This document shows, piece after piece, positions 31,089 to 38,865 of a stretch of 64,000 nt of DNA; positions within the stretch are counted from its first letter, which is position 1; every line of letters begins with the position of its first letter. The translations under genes and the position numbers were made by a program. The stretch is from a virus. The notes under the pieces were generated by a model. It saw only the letters and a list, made by a program, of their open reading frames with translations. It searched no databases and was not told the DNA's origin. The stretch lies in IMG/VR virus record IMGVR_UViG_3300047480_000598, positions 1 through 64,000 of that record. One strand, 5' to 3'.

Positions 31089-32929
31089 TTTTTAATTCCT
31101 GCTAATCTTATGATTGATTCAAACATTTCTTGTTCTACATTTGCGCTTGGATCTTTCATATCAATAAACTTTAATACTTTTGTAAGATCGTCCGAAGTAG
31201 CATTTGGGAACATACCGTCATCGAAATCTTTCTTAACTTTAATCTTTACTCGCATTCCGCCCAATGGAAAATTCTTTTCATCTCTATTATAGAAACCGGA
31301 AATATACTTTAACATTTCATGTAGTCCGGTTTCTCCTTGTGATTCTGCCATCGGAGGAGGAATAGGTTGTGCCGGTTCCGGAAGAGGAGTTGGTTCACCG
31401 CCCGGAGGAAGTGCACCTTCTGGGCTTGGCGGAAGTTCAGCTGTTGGTTCCGGCATTGGTTCTTCAGGAGTAGGCGGAAGTTCAGCTGTTGGTTCCGGCA
31501 TTGGTTCTTCTGCAGGTTCTGGAATATTATCACCACCGATCGGTTCTGGTTCTTTATTCATTACAAGTCGAGAAAATACTCCGGGATCTCTATCTAAGAT
31601 GTAGTCCTTAAGAACATCTCTAATGTCTTCATCTTGATCGAGTACTTTAACTTTTTCAATTAACTTAGGATCGTCAATGATTCCTTTTAAACTTAAAACA
31701 CCATTAAGTCCGCCAGTTAATTCTCCTGCTAATAAACTGTTTAATTCTTCGATTGCCTGATTTTGTGTGCCCGGCAACGGGCTAAACAATTCGTCTTTAT
31801 TTTCGTTAATGATATAATCCATATACGATTCAAACGTATTTTCTGGGTTGAATCCTTCATTTTTCTTTGACCCGCACTTACAAGGACGTTTTCCTGTTAC
31901 CGGACATAACTTTCCTTTTTCTTCTTCGCTTAATAAATCGTCAGCGGTAAGTTCTTTAACAGGTATATCTGACTCACCGATAAACTTGTATATGTAAGGA
32001 AAAGCTGCTTTTAATTCTTCATTGAATGTTCGAACAGTTAATCGATCAACTAGATCATTAACAATATCTTCGGGGATACTTTGTTCTTCTCTTTCTTCGA
32101 ATGATTCTGCAAATGTTTCATAAAATGCAGGTCGTTGTAATTGTTGTATTTCTTTTTTAATTTCGTCAATTCTACCAACTACGCGATCAGTCACAGCACC
32201 CATTGCTTCGGAAACCATAGGTGTGCGACCAACAAATCCTTTAAATTTACGTAGATGTGTAAGTTCTTCGCTTAATCCAGTAATATATTTCCCAATAGAA
32301 TCATAAGGATTGCCGCCGTGCTTGATATGTTCGGCTAACGCTCTTGCGCCATTAAGGTGTTTGAAAGGATATTTAAATCTTTCGCCTTCTACATTTTCAA
32401 CATAGATACTACCGATATGCATTGTTCTGCCAGCAGGTAAATCATAATTAACCGGTTGTGTATGTTTAATGATAAGACGTGCTTCGCCTAAATCTTGATA
32501 GCTAACTTTTGATGTGCCAAATAACTTACTTTCCATCATTGGGAATTCCTTACGTTTTGCTTGAAATTGATAATCTCTTTTATCTAAATTGCTTTTACCG
32601 ATGTTCTGTACGTCAAAGTTAAGTAGTCGATTCTTAGCAAATTGTCTAAATGACTTTATAAATTTGTACAAACTATGACCGATTACATTAGCATTTGCTA
32701 GTGCATCACTAATCTGTACAATAATACCGTCGTCTTCATCTAAAGTAATTGCAATAGTTCCTAATGACTCTCCGTTCTCTTCGTAATTAAACTCAAAAAA
32801 TCTTGCATTTGGAATATCTTGTTTTTTACTCAATACTTCGGCATTCTCGTCGCCGATTTTAATACTAGGAAATCTAGTTTGTATTTTGCCGTAAAGCTCT
32901 TGTGCGATTTTATCTAAATTCGAATTCAT
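31085..32929 (-). CDS. Putative structural or scaffold-like protein with Pro-rich repeats (614 aa)
   Basis: No catalytic signature. It has an N-terminal alpha/beta region (residues 1-150), a helical middle with FKHLNGARALAEHIKHGGNPYDSIG and a Cys cluster CPVTGKRPCKC (near 355), and a Pro/Glu repeat region at about 470-530 in which EEPMPEPTAELPP occurs twice. The end, MFESIIRLAGIKK, resembles the C-terminal helix of the next gene. A GATAAATA octamer lies four bases before its ATG, in the end of gp17, so it can be transcribed separately and late. Inferred virion-associated protein. No T4 counterpart is recognised. Confidence 0.6.
   Translation of the reverse strand: MNSNLDKIAQELYGKIQTRFPSIKIGDENAEVLSKKQDIPNARFFEFNYEENGESLGTIAITLDEDDGIIVQISDALANANVIGHSLYKFIKSFRQFAKNRLLNFDVQNIGKSNLDKRDYQFQAKRKEFPMMESKLFGTSKVSYQDLGEARLIIKHTQPVNYDLPAGRTMHIGSIYVENVEGERFKYPFKHLNGARALAEHIKHGGNPYDSIGKYITGLSEELTHLRKFKGFVGRTPMVSEAMGAVTDRVVGRIDEIKKEIQQLQRPAFYETFAESFEEREEQSIPEDIVNDLVDRLTVRTFNEELKAAFPYIYKFIGESDIPVKELTADDLLSEEEKGKLCPVTGKRPCKCGSKKNEGFNPENTFESYMDYIINENKDELFSPLPGTQNQAIEELNSLLAGELTGGLNGVLSLKGIIDDPKLIEKVKVLDQDEDIRDVLKDYILDRDPGVFSRLVMNKEPEPIGGDNIPEPAEEPMPEPTAELPPTPEEPMPEPTAELPPSPEGALPPGGEPTPLPEPAQPIPPPMAESQGETGLHEMLKYISGFYNRDEKNFPLGGMRVKIKVKKDFDDGMFPNATSDDLTKVLKFIDMKDPSANVEQEMFESIIRLAGIKK
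31428..31510 (-). repeat. Tandem 38-bp in-frame repeat (period 45) coding Pro/Glu repeats
   Basis: Two identical 38-base copies, 31428-31465 and 31473-31510, encode the repeated PMPEPTAELPP linker. Such repeats in linkers change copy number easily and usually mark flexible, surface-exposed segments. Confidence 0.8.
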
Positions 32930-32933
32930 GTTG

Positions 32934-32941
32934 TATTTATC
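32934..32941 (-). promoter_or_regulatory. Late promoter GATAAATA (minus), four bases before ATG
   Basis: It overlaps the stop codon of gp17 and lies four bases (CAAC) before ATG 32929, nearly the same spacing as the five-base leaderless class. Confidence 0.6.
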
Positions 32942-34535
32942 ACATACTACTAGTTACATAGATTGGTAGAGGTGGTTCCCATTCCTCATCTAAATGCATT
33001 CCGACACTTAAAGTTTCGAACACATGAGGATCCCATTCTGCTAAAACTGCGCTCATTCTAATTACTAGTAGCAATGCAGATACTAAATCGTCGTGTTGTC
33101 CTTGTTTTGCTTTAAATGTAATACCTTGTGCAGTAAAACCTTTTAATTCGGAGATTAAAGGTTTACTGTATATTTTCATCTTATCTTCTTCGACTAAAAA
33201 TTTAAGTCTCGAACACGCAGAAATTTTGCTTGTGTATGTAGTATTAAACCCTTTTCTAAACTTTCTTACATGTCCTTTTCTACCGGGCTCGCTTAAGAAT
33301 AATCCAGGAAAAGTTTCTTCTCCTAAATCTTGTATTACAATTAACCCCGCTTCACCGACGGTATTATTTTCAATTGACCAATATATGTTAGTTGAATTTT
33401 CAGATCCTATTTCTGATTGTATATGTTTCAATACATCTCGAAATAGCTTAATTTGTCCTTGAATTGGAGTAATGTTATGCTGCCATTCTGCTACTTGATC
33501 GAAACTCGGAAGTTCAAATACTTGTATTCCGGCGTAGTCTCCTCCAGTCCCTAAACTTGGATCTAATGCAACTAAGTATAGATTTTTTGGACTCGGTTTC
33601 TTATACCATCTAACCTGCCCCATCTTTGTAATCGGGTCTTTTCCTAGCAATTCACTTAGTTTAATACTGTTGATTAATGTTTCATCATATACTAAGAATT
33701 CGCATCCATATTCACGGCGAAATCTTTCTTCGCCGATGCGACCCATTTCAGTTTTACGCCAGTCTTCGTCACGATCTGGATGTTCGTCCCATTCTGCTCT
33801 ATAGCCATAAAATCCATTAATTCCAGTTCCGTCGTCATTTTCGTTACCAAATTCGTCAAATAAATTCTGACTTTCCTTCCAAATTTGAGCAAAGGTATCT
33901 TCGTCTGAATTAGGTGTAGATGTTAGAATTGCGCGACCACCTGTTGCTAATGTAGGCGATATCGAAGTCCAAAACTCATCTGCAATATTAGGTTGTACGA
34001 ATGCAAACTCGTCGCAATATAGTAATGAAATTGACATACCTCTACCAGTATTGCCAGTCGTAGTTGCACTTACAATACGTGATCCGTTATCAAATTCCAT
34101 CGAACCTTTGTTATAACTAATAACCCCTGCTCTTAAGAAATCAGGGCATAATTCATAACCATATCGAATACGCTGCATAATTTCTTGTGCGCCTGTATAC
34201 TTGTGAGCAGCAACAAGAACCGTCTGATCTGGGTGAAACATTGCATACCAAAGTAGGTAAGCACTGGCACATGTTGTTTTTCCACTTTGACGCGGTAACA
34301 TGTTAATATTGAATCTATGATTATGATAACTTGATAATAAGCGTTCCTGATAAGGATACGGCTCGAATAGCAATTTCCCTTTTACAGCATGTTGAATGTG
34401 GAAAAAATGCTTGGCAAAATGCAAATATCCATTTTCTCTATCTGCGCATGTTAATAGATGTGTTACTTGTTCTTCTGTAAATTTTTCTTTTGAATGGGCT
34501 TTCTTTGTAAGTACCCCATCGAGTGATTTACTCAT
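32940..34535 (-). CDS. 17: Terminase large subunit, T4 gp17 (531 aa)
   Basis: The ATP-driven DNA-packaging motor and headful nuclease. The ATPase domain has Walker A LPRQSGKTTCASAYL (near residue 83), Walker B LLYCDEFAFV and the coupling motif ILTSTPN. The RNase H-like nuclease domain starts with VALDPSLGTGGDYAGIQ (catalytic Asp near 318) and has WSIENNTVGEAG and GQHDDLVSALLL. T4 gp17 is 610 residues, so this is somewhat shorter at both ends. It is separated from the upstream pair of genes by a strong terminator and has an AAAGGAAA ribosome site. Confidence 0.95.
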   Translation of the reverse strand: MSKSLDGVLTKKAHSKEKFTEEQVTHLLTCADRENGYLHFAKHFFHIQHAVKGKLLFEPYPYQERLLSSYHNHRFNINMLPRQSGKTTCASAYLLWYAMFHPDQTVLVAAHKYTGAQEIMQRIRYGYELCPDFLRAGVISYNKGSMEFDNGSRIVSATTTGNTGRGMSISLLYCDEFAFVQPNIADEFWTSISPTLATGGRAILTSTPNSDEDTFAQIWKESQNLFDEFGNENDDGTGINGFYGYRAEWDEHPDRDEDWRKTEMGRIGEERFRREYGCEFLVYDETLINSIKLSELLGKDPITKMGQVRWYKKPSPKNLYLVALDPSLGTGGDYAGIQVFELPSFDQVAEWQHNITPIQGQIKLFRDVLKHIQSEIGSENSTNIYWSIENNTVGEAGLIVIQDLGEETFPGLFLSEPGRKGHVRKFRKGFNTTYTSKISACSRLKFLVEEDKMKIYSKPLISELKGFTAQGITFKAKQGQHDDLVSALLLVIRMSAVLAEWDPHVFETLSVGMHLDEEWEPPLPIYVTSSM

Positions 34536-34566
34536 AAAATTTCCTTTTATTGATTTTATTATTTAC

Positions 34567-34591
34567 AAAAAAAACGGGCAAAAATGCCCGT
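34567..34591 (-). terminator. Strong rho-independent terminator upstream of gp17
   Basis: ACGGGCA-AAAA-TGCCCGT with flanking A- and T-runs on both sides; in the minus direction the stem is followed by eight T. It ends the transcript carrying small terminase and the two leader-bearing genes, so gp17 needs its own promoter or read-through. Confidence 0.85.
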
Positions 34592-34624
34592 TTTTGAACT
34601 AAGTATACCAACGACAGTATTCTT

Positions 34625-35215
34625 TTACTTTCTTGTTTTAACTTCGTCGTAGTGTGAACTTAATCTACTAAGAAGTGACTCGCTTATTGATGAAATAACA
34701 GCAGCCTTCTTAATAGATGCCATAGCATTGTCGCCTTTTTGAGCCATTGGATACGCTGCTTTTTCCTTATTTAGATCGTCACCGCTAATAATATTATCAA
34801 ATTCTTGAGTGGCTGGTTCGTTTTCATATTCTTCCTCGTCCATCTCCGGTTCTTCCATTGGCTCTTCGTCAGGTTTGCTAACACCTAATGGTATTTCTTT
34901 TGGTTTATCTTGCGGATTACCTACAATGATAGAGTCTTTTTCTTTATTTGCCGACGGAAGATTGGTATCGATGTTTCGTAGAATGTCCATTAAGTCACGA
35001 ATACCGCCTGCACCCTGCCCGTTCATGTTAACACTCATGCTAACTGAATCTTGTTGCTTCGGTTGTGACGGTTGCTCTGCGGAACATTGGCCTTCCATAC
35101 CAGATCCACATTCGTTAGTTTCGGGCATAGACGGCGGAGCCATGATACCAGTTCCTTGATTCATGTCGCCTTCGTCGAGTCTTTTTAAAGTTTTATATAA
35201 ATCTAAAAAATTCAT
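34625..35215 (-). CDS. Acidic leader-bearing protein near the terminase genes (196 aa)
   Basis: The N-terminus MNFLDLYKTLKRLDEGDM is an amphipathic leader with an L-D-E site. The body is acidic and probably disordered (Gly/Gln/Ser-rich 20-75, then EEPMEEPEMDEEEYENEPATQEF near 115-137). The C-terminus is a basic helix (SISESLLSRLSSHYDEVK). This composition suits a scaffold-core or internal head protein. It overlaps the previous gene by one base (ATAATG). No T4 counterpart is recognised. Confidence 0.65.
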   Translation of the reverse strand: MNFLDLYKTLKRLDEGDMNQGTGIMAPPSMPETNECGSGMEGQCSAEQPSQPKQQDSVSMSVNMNGQGAGGIRDLMDILRNIDTNLPSANKEKDSIIVGNPQDKPKEIPLGVSKPDEEPMEEPEMDEEEYENEPATQEFDNIISGDDLNKEKAAYPMAQKGDNAMASIKKAAVISSISESLLSRLSSHYDEVKTRK

Positions 35216-35832
35216 TATAGGTCTCCAGCTGTTGGCAACTTAACAGATTTGCTGCCAATAACACTCTGTGAACTACTTGATTTTTCTATAGCTTTAGCGG
35301 CCGGTCCTTTTTCAGATGGCGATTTTTTTGCTAAAATCTTATCGTTAACACCTTTATATTGTTCACCTTGGTGTTTAGTTTTGTTCAATTCTTTTAGTAA
35401 GTTCATTTTTTGCTTTTCACCGACTATATGTTGATTATTTTCTTTATCATAGTCAGTACCAAGCAATGCCTTACCCGATTTTGTATCAAATTGATGATTA
35501 AGTTCTTCTTCTTCTAGTTCTTTGGTGTTTCTAACCTTAACACAACAATCAGGAATTTTTAATGCTTCGGAAATTAAAACACCAATTTCTCGACTTGTGC
35601 TAGGGTAAGAGCAACATACGGTGCATGTAGTAACGCTAATGTTTTTTTGTTCTGGAAAATCTACTTGAGTTTCCTGAATAGGTGTTCGTTTTTCTTCTGA
35701 ACATGATTCAACATTAAACTTGGCTAATGCTTCTTTAATTTTGTCGGTGCAACCTTCATGGTCTCCGGCAATTTTAATCTTAAATTCGTAGGTTTTTTTG
35801 CTCTCAGTTAAGTATTCTTTAAATGATTTCAT
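35215..35832 (-). CDS. Leader-bearing protein with Cys-rich ferredoxin-like domain (205 aa)
   Basis: The leader is MKSFKEYLTESKKT (L-T-E site), the closest match here to the T4 leader MKTYQEFIAE. Residues about 15-105 look like two beta-alpha-beta units with Cys in pairs (ESCSEEKR; TTCTVCCSYPS; PDCCVKV). The layout recalls heavy-metal-associated domains, though no CxxC in the canonical place is present. The second half is basic and disordered. The ribosome site AAGG sits in the tetraloop of a 7-bp DNA dyad (35833-35850) directly before the ATG. Confidence 0.65.
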   Translation of the reverse strand: MKSFKEYLTESKKTYEFKIKIAGDHEGCTDKIKEALAKFNVESCSEEKRTPIQETQVDFPEQKNISVTTCTVCCSYPSTSREIGVLISEALKIPDCCVKVRNTKELEEEELNHQFDTKSGKALLGTDYDKENNQHIVGEKQKMNLLKELNKTKHQGEQYKGVNDKILAKKSPSEKGPAAKAIEKSSSSQSVIGSKSVKLPTAGDL

Positions 35833-35850
35833 GATAGTATCCTTATACTA
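35833..35850 (-). promoter_or_regulatory. Dyad with the ribosome binding site in a tetraloop
   Basis: In the mRNA sense ATAGTAT-AAGG-ATACTAT-C-ATG. The AAGG is the Shine-Dalgarno sequence. RNA from the octamer just upstream would start inside the left arm and leave the site open, whereas read-through RNA would present it in a hairpin. Confidence 0.5.
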
Positions 35851-35858
35851 TATTTATT
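35851..35858 (-). promoter_or_regulatory. Late promoter AATAAATA (minus) for the 205-aa gene
   Basis: The octamer overlaps the end of the small terminase gene. Predicted +1 is near 35845, giving a leader of about 13 bases that includes AAGGA. Confidence 0.6.
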
Positions 35859-36333
35859 TCAAATTCTTCAGTTTCTCAAGTAGGCTATTGCGATCGGCAA
35901 CAATATAACCGTCACCGGGTATACTGATTCCTTTGTCTTCACTTGAGTCTTGTTCGAGTTTTGCCTTCTTAAGTTGGAGCTCGATCATTTTAAGTTTCTT
36001 GTCAACCTTAGCAGCTTTAGCATCGATGGCATTTTTTAACATACTAGCAGCAACTTCAAATACTCTACCACTATATCGAGCCTCAACGTTCATTCCTAAG
36101 TCCATTAAGTCATCGTATGCGTTAGTTGCTCTTTGTGCAAGGTCATCAAACTCTTTATCCGAGATGTCTCCGAGACCTTTAACTTGAGGTAATGCAGCAG
36201 ATATCTTGTCAAAATCTTCAATATCTCTAAGGAAAGGTTCTACCTTCGACGGGGGATCAACTTTTGGCTCTTCTTCTTTGATGATTTCTTTGCTATCAGG
36301 TAAATTTAGTAAATCTTCGAGTTTTTTAGTCAT
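35854..36333 (-). CDS. 16: Terminase small subunit, T4 gp16-like (159 aa)
   Basis: Recognises DNA and regulates the gp17 motor. The protein begins TKKLEDLLNLPDS and has the central two-helix coiled-coil region expected of gp16: DEFDDLAQRATNAYDDLMDLG then GRVFEVAASMLKNAIDAKAAKVDKK. Length is the same as the family (T4 gp16 is 164). The order, upstream of gp17 in the packaging operon, supports it. It has no obvious strong ribosome site. A Ser/Gly loop near the end (GISIPGDGYIVADRN) precedes a last helix. Confidence 0.8.
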   Translation of the reverse strand: MTKKLEDLLNLPDSKEIIKEEEPKVDPPSKVEPFLRDIEDFDKISAALPQVKGLGDISDKEFDDLAQRATNAYDDLMDLGMNVEARYSGRVFEVAASMLKNAIDAKAAKVDKKLKMIELQLKKAKLEQDSSEDKGISIPGDGYIVADRNSLLEKLKNLK

Positions 36334-36368
36334 ATTTTACTTATCAATTGTTCGGGTAAACTAATTGT

Positions 36369-36794
36369 TTATTGATGAAAGATGTCGTTTTCATTAACTA
36401 CTCGAAATTTAATACCTTGTTGTTTGCACCATGCATTAGCAGCAGCCCATTTTGCTTGATTTTTGATATATTGTATTTGATTGGCTTTGCTTTTGCCAAC
36501 TCTCTCTAAAATCGACTGACTTGCAGGTTTTATTTCAATTAGTTCAACTAGCATTTTTCCAGTTTTGTCGAGATATTGAATGAAAAAGTCCGGAACATAA
36601 ATGGTATTACGCCCGCTTGTTGGATCTCTGTAAGGAATTGAAATTGCTTCACTCGCCCACTTCTGTATACTTGGGTTAGTATCACAAAATCTCATAAAAT
36701 GCCACTCCCAAGAGCTTCTGTATATAGGAGTTTTAGTACCTACATACTTTTCTGGGTTTTTCATGACGAATTTATCCCGAGCAAACTTTGCCAT
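36369..36794 (-). CDS. 4: Head completion protein, T4 gp4-like (141 aa)
   Basis: T4 gp4 (also gp50) completes DNA-filled heads before tail joining. The match is clear in pattern: KNPEKYVGTKTPIYRSSWEWHFMRFCDTN, then KWASEAISIPYRDP, VPDFFIQYLDK and LVELIEIKP. The last two stretches give a PD-(D/E)xK nuclease-like fold (Asp in PDF, then E-x-K), seen across the gp4 family. It starts as TAATG over the preceding stop. Confidence 0.85.
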   Translation of the reverse strand: MAKFARDKFVMKNPEKYVGTKTPIYRSSWEWHFMRFCDTNPSIQKWASEAISIPYRDPTSGRNTIYVPDFFIQYLDKTGKMLVELIEIKPASQSILERVGKSKANQIQYIKNQAKWAAANAWCKQQGIKFRVVNENDIFHQ

Positions 36795-37165
36795 TAGACT
36801 AAAATATTTCTAGATTCGTATGTATCAACTAAACTAGCAATTCGATAACCTAATAAACTAGTTTTTTCTCGATATGTGTTTAATATCTGAGCTACTACTT
36901 GACTTAATTGAACATCATTCAATGCTCTAAGTGAATCTATAAGTTGAAAAACGTCAACATTATCGATTTTTGCTTGGTTTAATAAGACAATAGCTACGCT
37001 TTGAGAGCTTTGTAAATCGAAACCGTGTTTAAGGAAAAAACCTATAGTTGCATCAATCTCGTTGCTAGGAAAACTAACTTTGTGGGTGTAAAATTTGTCA
37101 AAAAATTGACGAACCTCTAATGCGCTATCGGTATTGTCTACTGGAATATTAGTTATTACTGTCAT
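36794..37165 (-). CDS. Small virion or assembly protein (123 aa)
   Basis: A mixed protein, mostly helical, without known motifs (VRQFFDKFYTHKVSFPSNE; QLIDSLRALNDVQLSQVVAQILN). It lies between the second tube-like protein and gp4-like, overlapping both (ATGA with the former, TAATG with the latter). By position it may be a baseplate-wedge or tail-assembly component such as T4 gp53, but similarity to gp53 is not visible. Part of the late structural operon. Confidence 0.65.
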   Translation of the reverse strand: MTVITNIPVDNTDSALEVRQFFDKFYTHKVSFPSNEIDATIGFFLKHGFDLQSSQSVAIVLLNQAKIDNVDVFQLIDSLRALNDVQLSQVVAQILNTYREKTSLLGYRIASLVDTYESRNILV

Positions 37166-38142
37166 AGTTTAGTAAGTTTTGCTATAGTTTCTGTTGTAGT
37201 TTGATAAACAGGAAATTCAATACCAGTTATTCCGCTTACCCCCGATATTGCAGTTTGAGAAACATTATTAATAATACCGTATATACCCCCGACCGGTAAT
37301 GCTCCAGTATTTTGATAGGTATTAATTGTAGTAGACGAATTATTTACAAATGCTGTTTTATCTACAGTATATGCTGATGAAAAACTTGGACTAGCTGTAC
37401 CTGTTCTGACACCGGTTAATGGACTTGGAGTTTTATCGTAATGCTCTTGTCCAAATCCTTCTGGCGATCCTTCAGACACTGTGCCGGTATTATACGAAAC
37501 TGCTTCATATGCAATTTGCATAGTTTGATCGTGTATTCCAGTATCAGATGAACTGACTGCATTATGATTCCATGATGTAATTATTGGATTGTATAGACGA
37601 TATTCTACAAATTCATGTCTTGCCATTTGATAAATTTTAATGTATTTAAAAAACGGAAGTTGGCTACCGTTATCAAATCCATACGTATTTTTAACATAAC
37701 TAAAATTCTTAGTTGCATTTCTTGCATATGCTCCGGGGTCTTTAGAAGACGATGGATCAGCATAGTAATAGTTATAATAATTTTGCCATAACTGATTAAT
37801 TAACCCCATATTATCATCATGGAATGTGATACTAATCGGGTTATATGTATGAGTAACTTGTGTATTCTTTTTTCGATTATACTGATTTAAAGTTTCAGTT
37901 TTAATTGTAAAATTTGGTAAATCACACTTTTTAACAAGCATGTTGATTTCGTTATTATGTCTCTGTACCAGATTAATATTCATTAATGCAGCTGAATTGA
38001 TACCAAATGCTACATGAAATAGAAAGTTAAATTTAGGTGCTAATCGAAACTGATCGTCAACAAATAGCCTTGCAGCATGTTGTTGATCTCTCAATGTTAC
38101 TGTTTGATTTGCATTTAAAAATTGTGTTTGTACAAAGGCCAT
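37162..38142 (-). CDS. Second tail-tube-fold protein, gp19/gp54-like (326 aa)
   Basis: It starts AFVQTQFLNANQ; the core has NFLFHVAFGIN, then VKKCDLPNFTIKTETLNQYNRK and VTHTYNPISITFHDDN. These follow the order of T4 tube-fold proteins gp19, gp48 and gp54 (strand, 'LPxxxxxxExxNxYxxK', 'PIxIxFxDD'). Being longer than gp19 (163) and near gp54 (320), it may be a tube initiator or a second tube-like subunit. The last 70 residues are Ser/Thr/Gly-rich. Transcription probably begins at its own octamer five bases upstream, predicted leaderless. Confidence 0.7.
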   Translation of the reverse strand: MAFVQTQFLNANQTVTLRDQQHAARLFVDDQFRLAPKFNFLFHVAFGINSAALMNINLVQRHNNEINMLVKKCDLPNFTIKTETLNQYNRKKNTQVTHTYNPISITFHDDNMGLINQLWQNYYNYYYADPSSSKDPGAYARNATKNFSYVKNTYGFDNGSQLPFFKYIKIYQMARHEFVEYRLYNPIITSWNHNAVSSSDTGIHDQTMQIAYEAVSYNTGTVSEGSPEGFGQEHYDKTPSPLTGVRTGTASPSFSSAYTVDKTAFVNNSSTTINTYQNTGALPVGGIYGIINNVSQTAISGVSGITGIEFPVYQTTTETIAKLTKL

Positions 38143-38147
38143 ACTAA

Positions 38148-38155
38148 TATTTATA
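38148..38155 (-). promoter_or_regulatory. Late promoter TATAAATA, five bases before ATG (minus)
   Basis: A perfect octamer on the minus strand, followed by TTAGT and ATG 38142. Predicted +1 is the A of ATG. Confidence 0.8.
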
Positions 38156-38190
38156 TTCTATAATTAACTACGTATATTATAAAATGTCAT

Positions 38191-38213
38191 AAAAATGCCC
38201 GCCGAAGCGGGCA
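38191..38213 (-). terminator. UUCG-tetraloop terminator after the tail tube gene
   Basis: TGCCCGC-TTCG-GCGGGCA (minus strand sense) followed by TTTTTA, just after the gp19 stop at 38220. It separates the sheath-tube transcript from the downstream structural operon. Confidence 0.85.
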
Positions 38214-38219
38214 AATTCA

Positions 38220-38846
38220 TTATACTCTTGCACCGGAACCAGTAGCAAGTACTCCTGTTCCTCGTGTAGTCGGAGCAGTTGCTCCTCCTGTAATCTGAAT
38301 GCAATTGTCTGGTTGAATTGTAAGATCAATTGTCATAGGATCTTGTGCAGTATAGCTTAATGTTTGATAGTTAGCTGCTTGTACATAACATCCGTAACAT
38401 TCCCATGTTTCTAAAACATTAGGTGTATGTATGCCGTTGCCTCCGTCTAACATTTCAATACGCATTAAGAACTTATAGTCGCCGCCTGAAGCAGCAGAAC
38501 TTTGTTCAAAGAAGTCGTATTGCTTCTGCATTTGTTCCCCGACAAGTTTGCTAACTGCGCCTGTTACATCGTCTCTTAACTTAATAGCAATAGTCTGCCA
38601 AACTGGGCGGCCTGCATAGTTAATTGTTGAATTGTACACTTGAATCTTTTGAGCATCAAAAGATACGTTCGGTCGAGCAGCATCTTGAACTTGCTTAGTT
38701 AATTCAGTAGTCGGCGTTGAAACTCCAAAATTTTCAAACATCACTCTAAAGCGAAATTTGAGTTTTGGCATTAACATACCTTGTGACGTTGCACTTTGGT
38801 CTGACGCTAACGGTACTGTGAATTTTGATAATGATGCGATTGCCAT
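38220..38846 (-). CDS. 19: Tail tube protein, T4 gp19 (208 aa)
   Basis: Forms the inner tail tube. The core follows the family: KLKFRFRVMFENFGV, RPNVSFDAQKIQVYNSTINYAGRP, then WQTIAIKLRDD and LMRIEMLDGGNG, GCYVQAANYQTLSYTAQDP. It is about 45 residues longer than T4 gp19, with an extra Gly/Thr-rich end. It sits directly downstream of the sheath with a GGAG ribosome site, the normal 18-19 order, and is followed by a terminator. Confidence 0.88.
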   Translation of the reverse strand: MAIASLSKFTVPLASDQSATSQGMLMPKLKFRFRVMFENFGVSTPTTELTKQVQDAARPNVSFDAQKIQVYNSTINYAGRPVWQTIAIKLRDDVTGAVSKLVGEQMQKQYDFFEQSSAASGGDYKFLMRIEMLDGGNGIHTPNVLETWECYGCYVQAANYQTLSYTAQDPMTIDLTIQPDNCIQITGGATAPTTRGTGVLATGSGARV

Positions 38847-38865
38847 TTTATTACTCCGTTATTCC

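Noticed and set aside
31309-31597. Arg/Phe/Trp-rich and Gln/Asn-rich frames over the Pro/Glu repeat
   Set aside because: Products of the tandem repeat read in other frames; the 614-residue frame accounts for the region.
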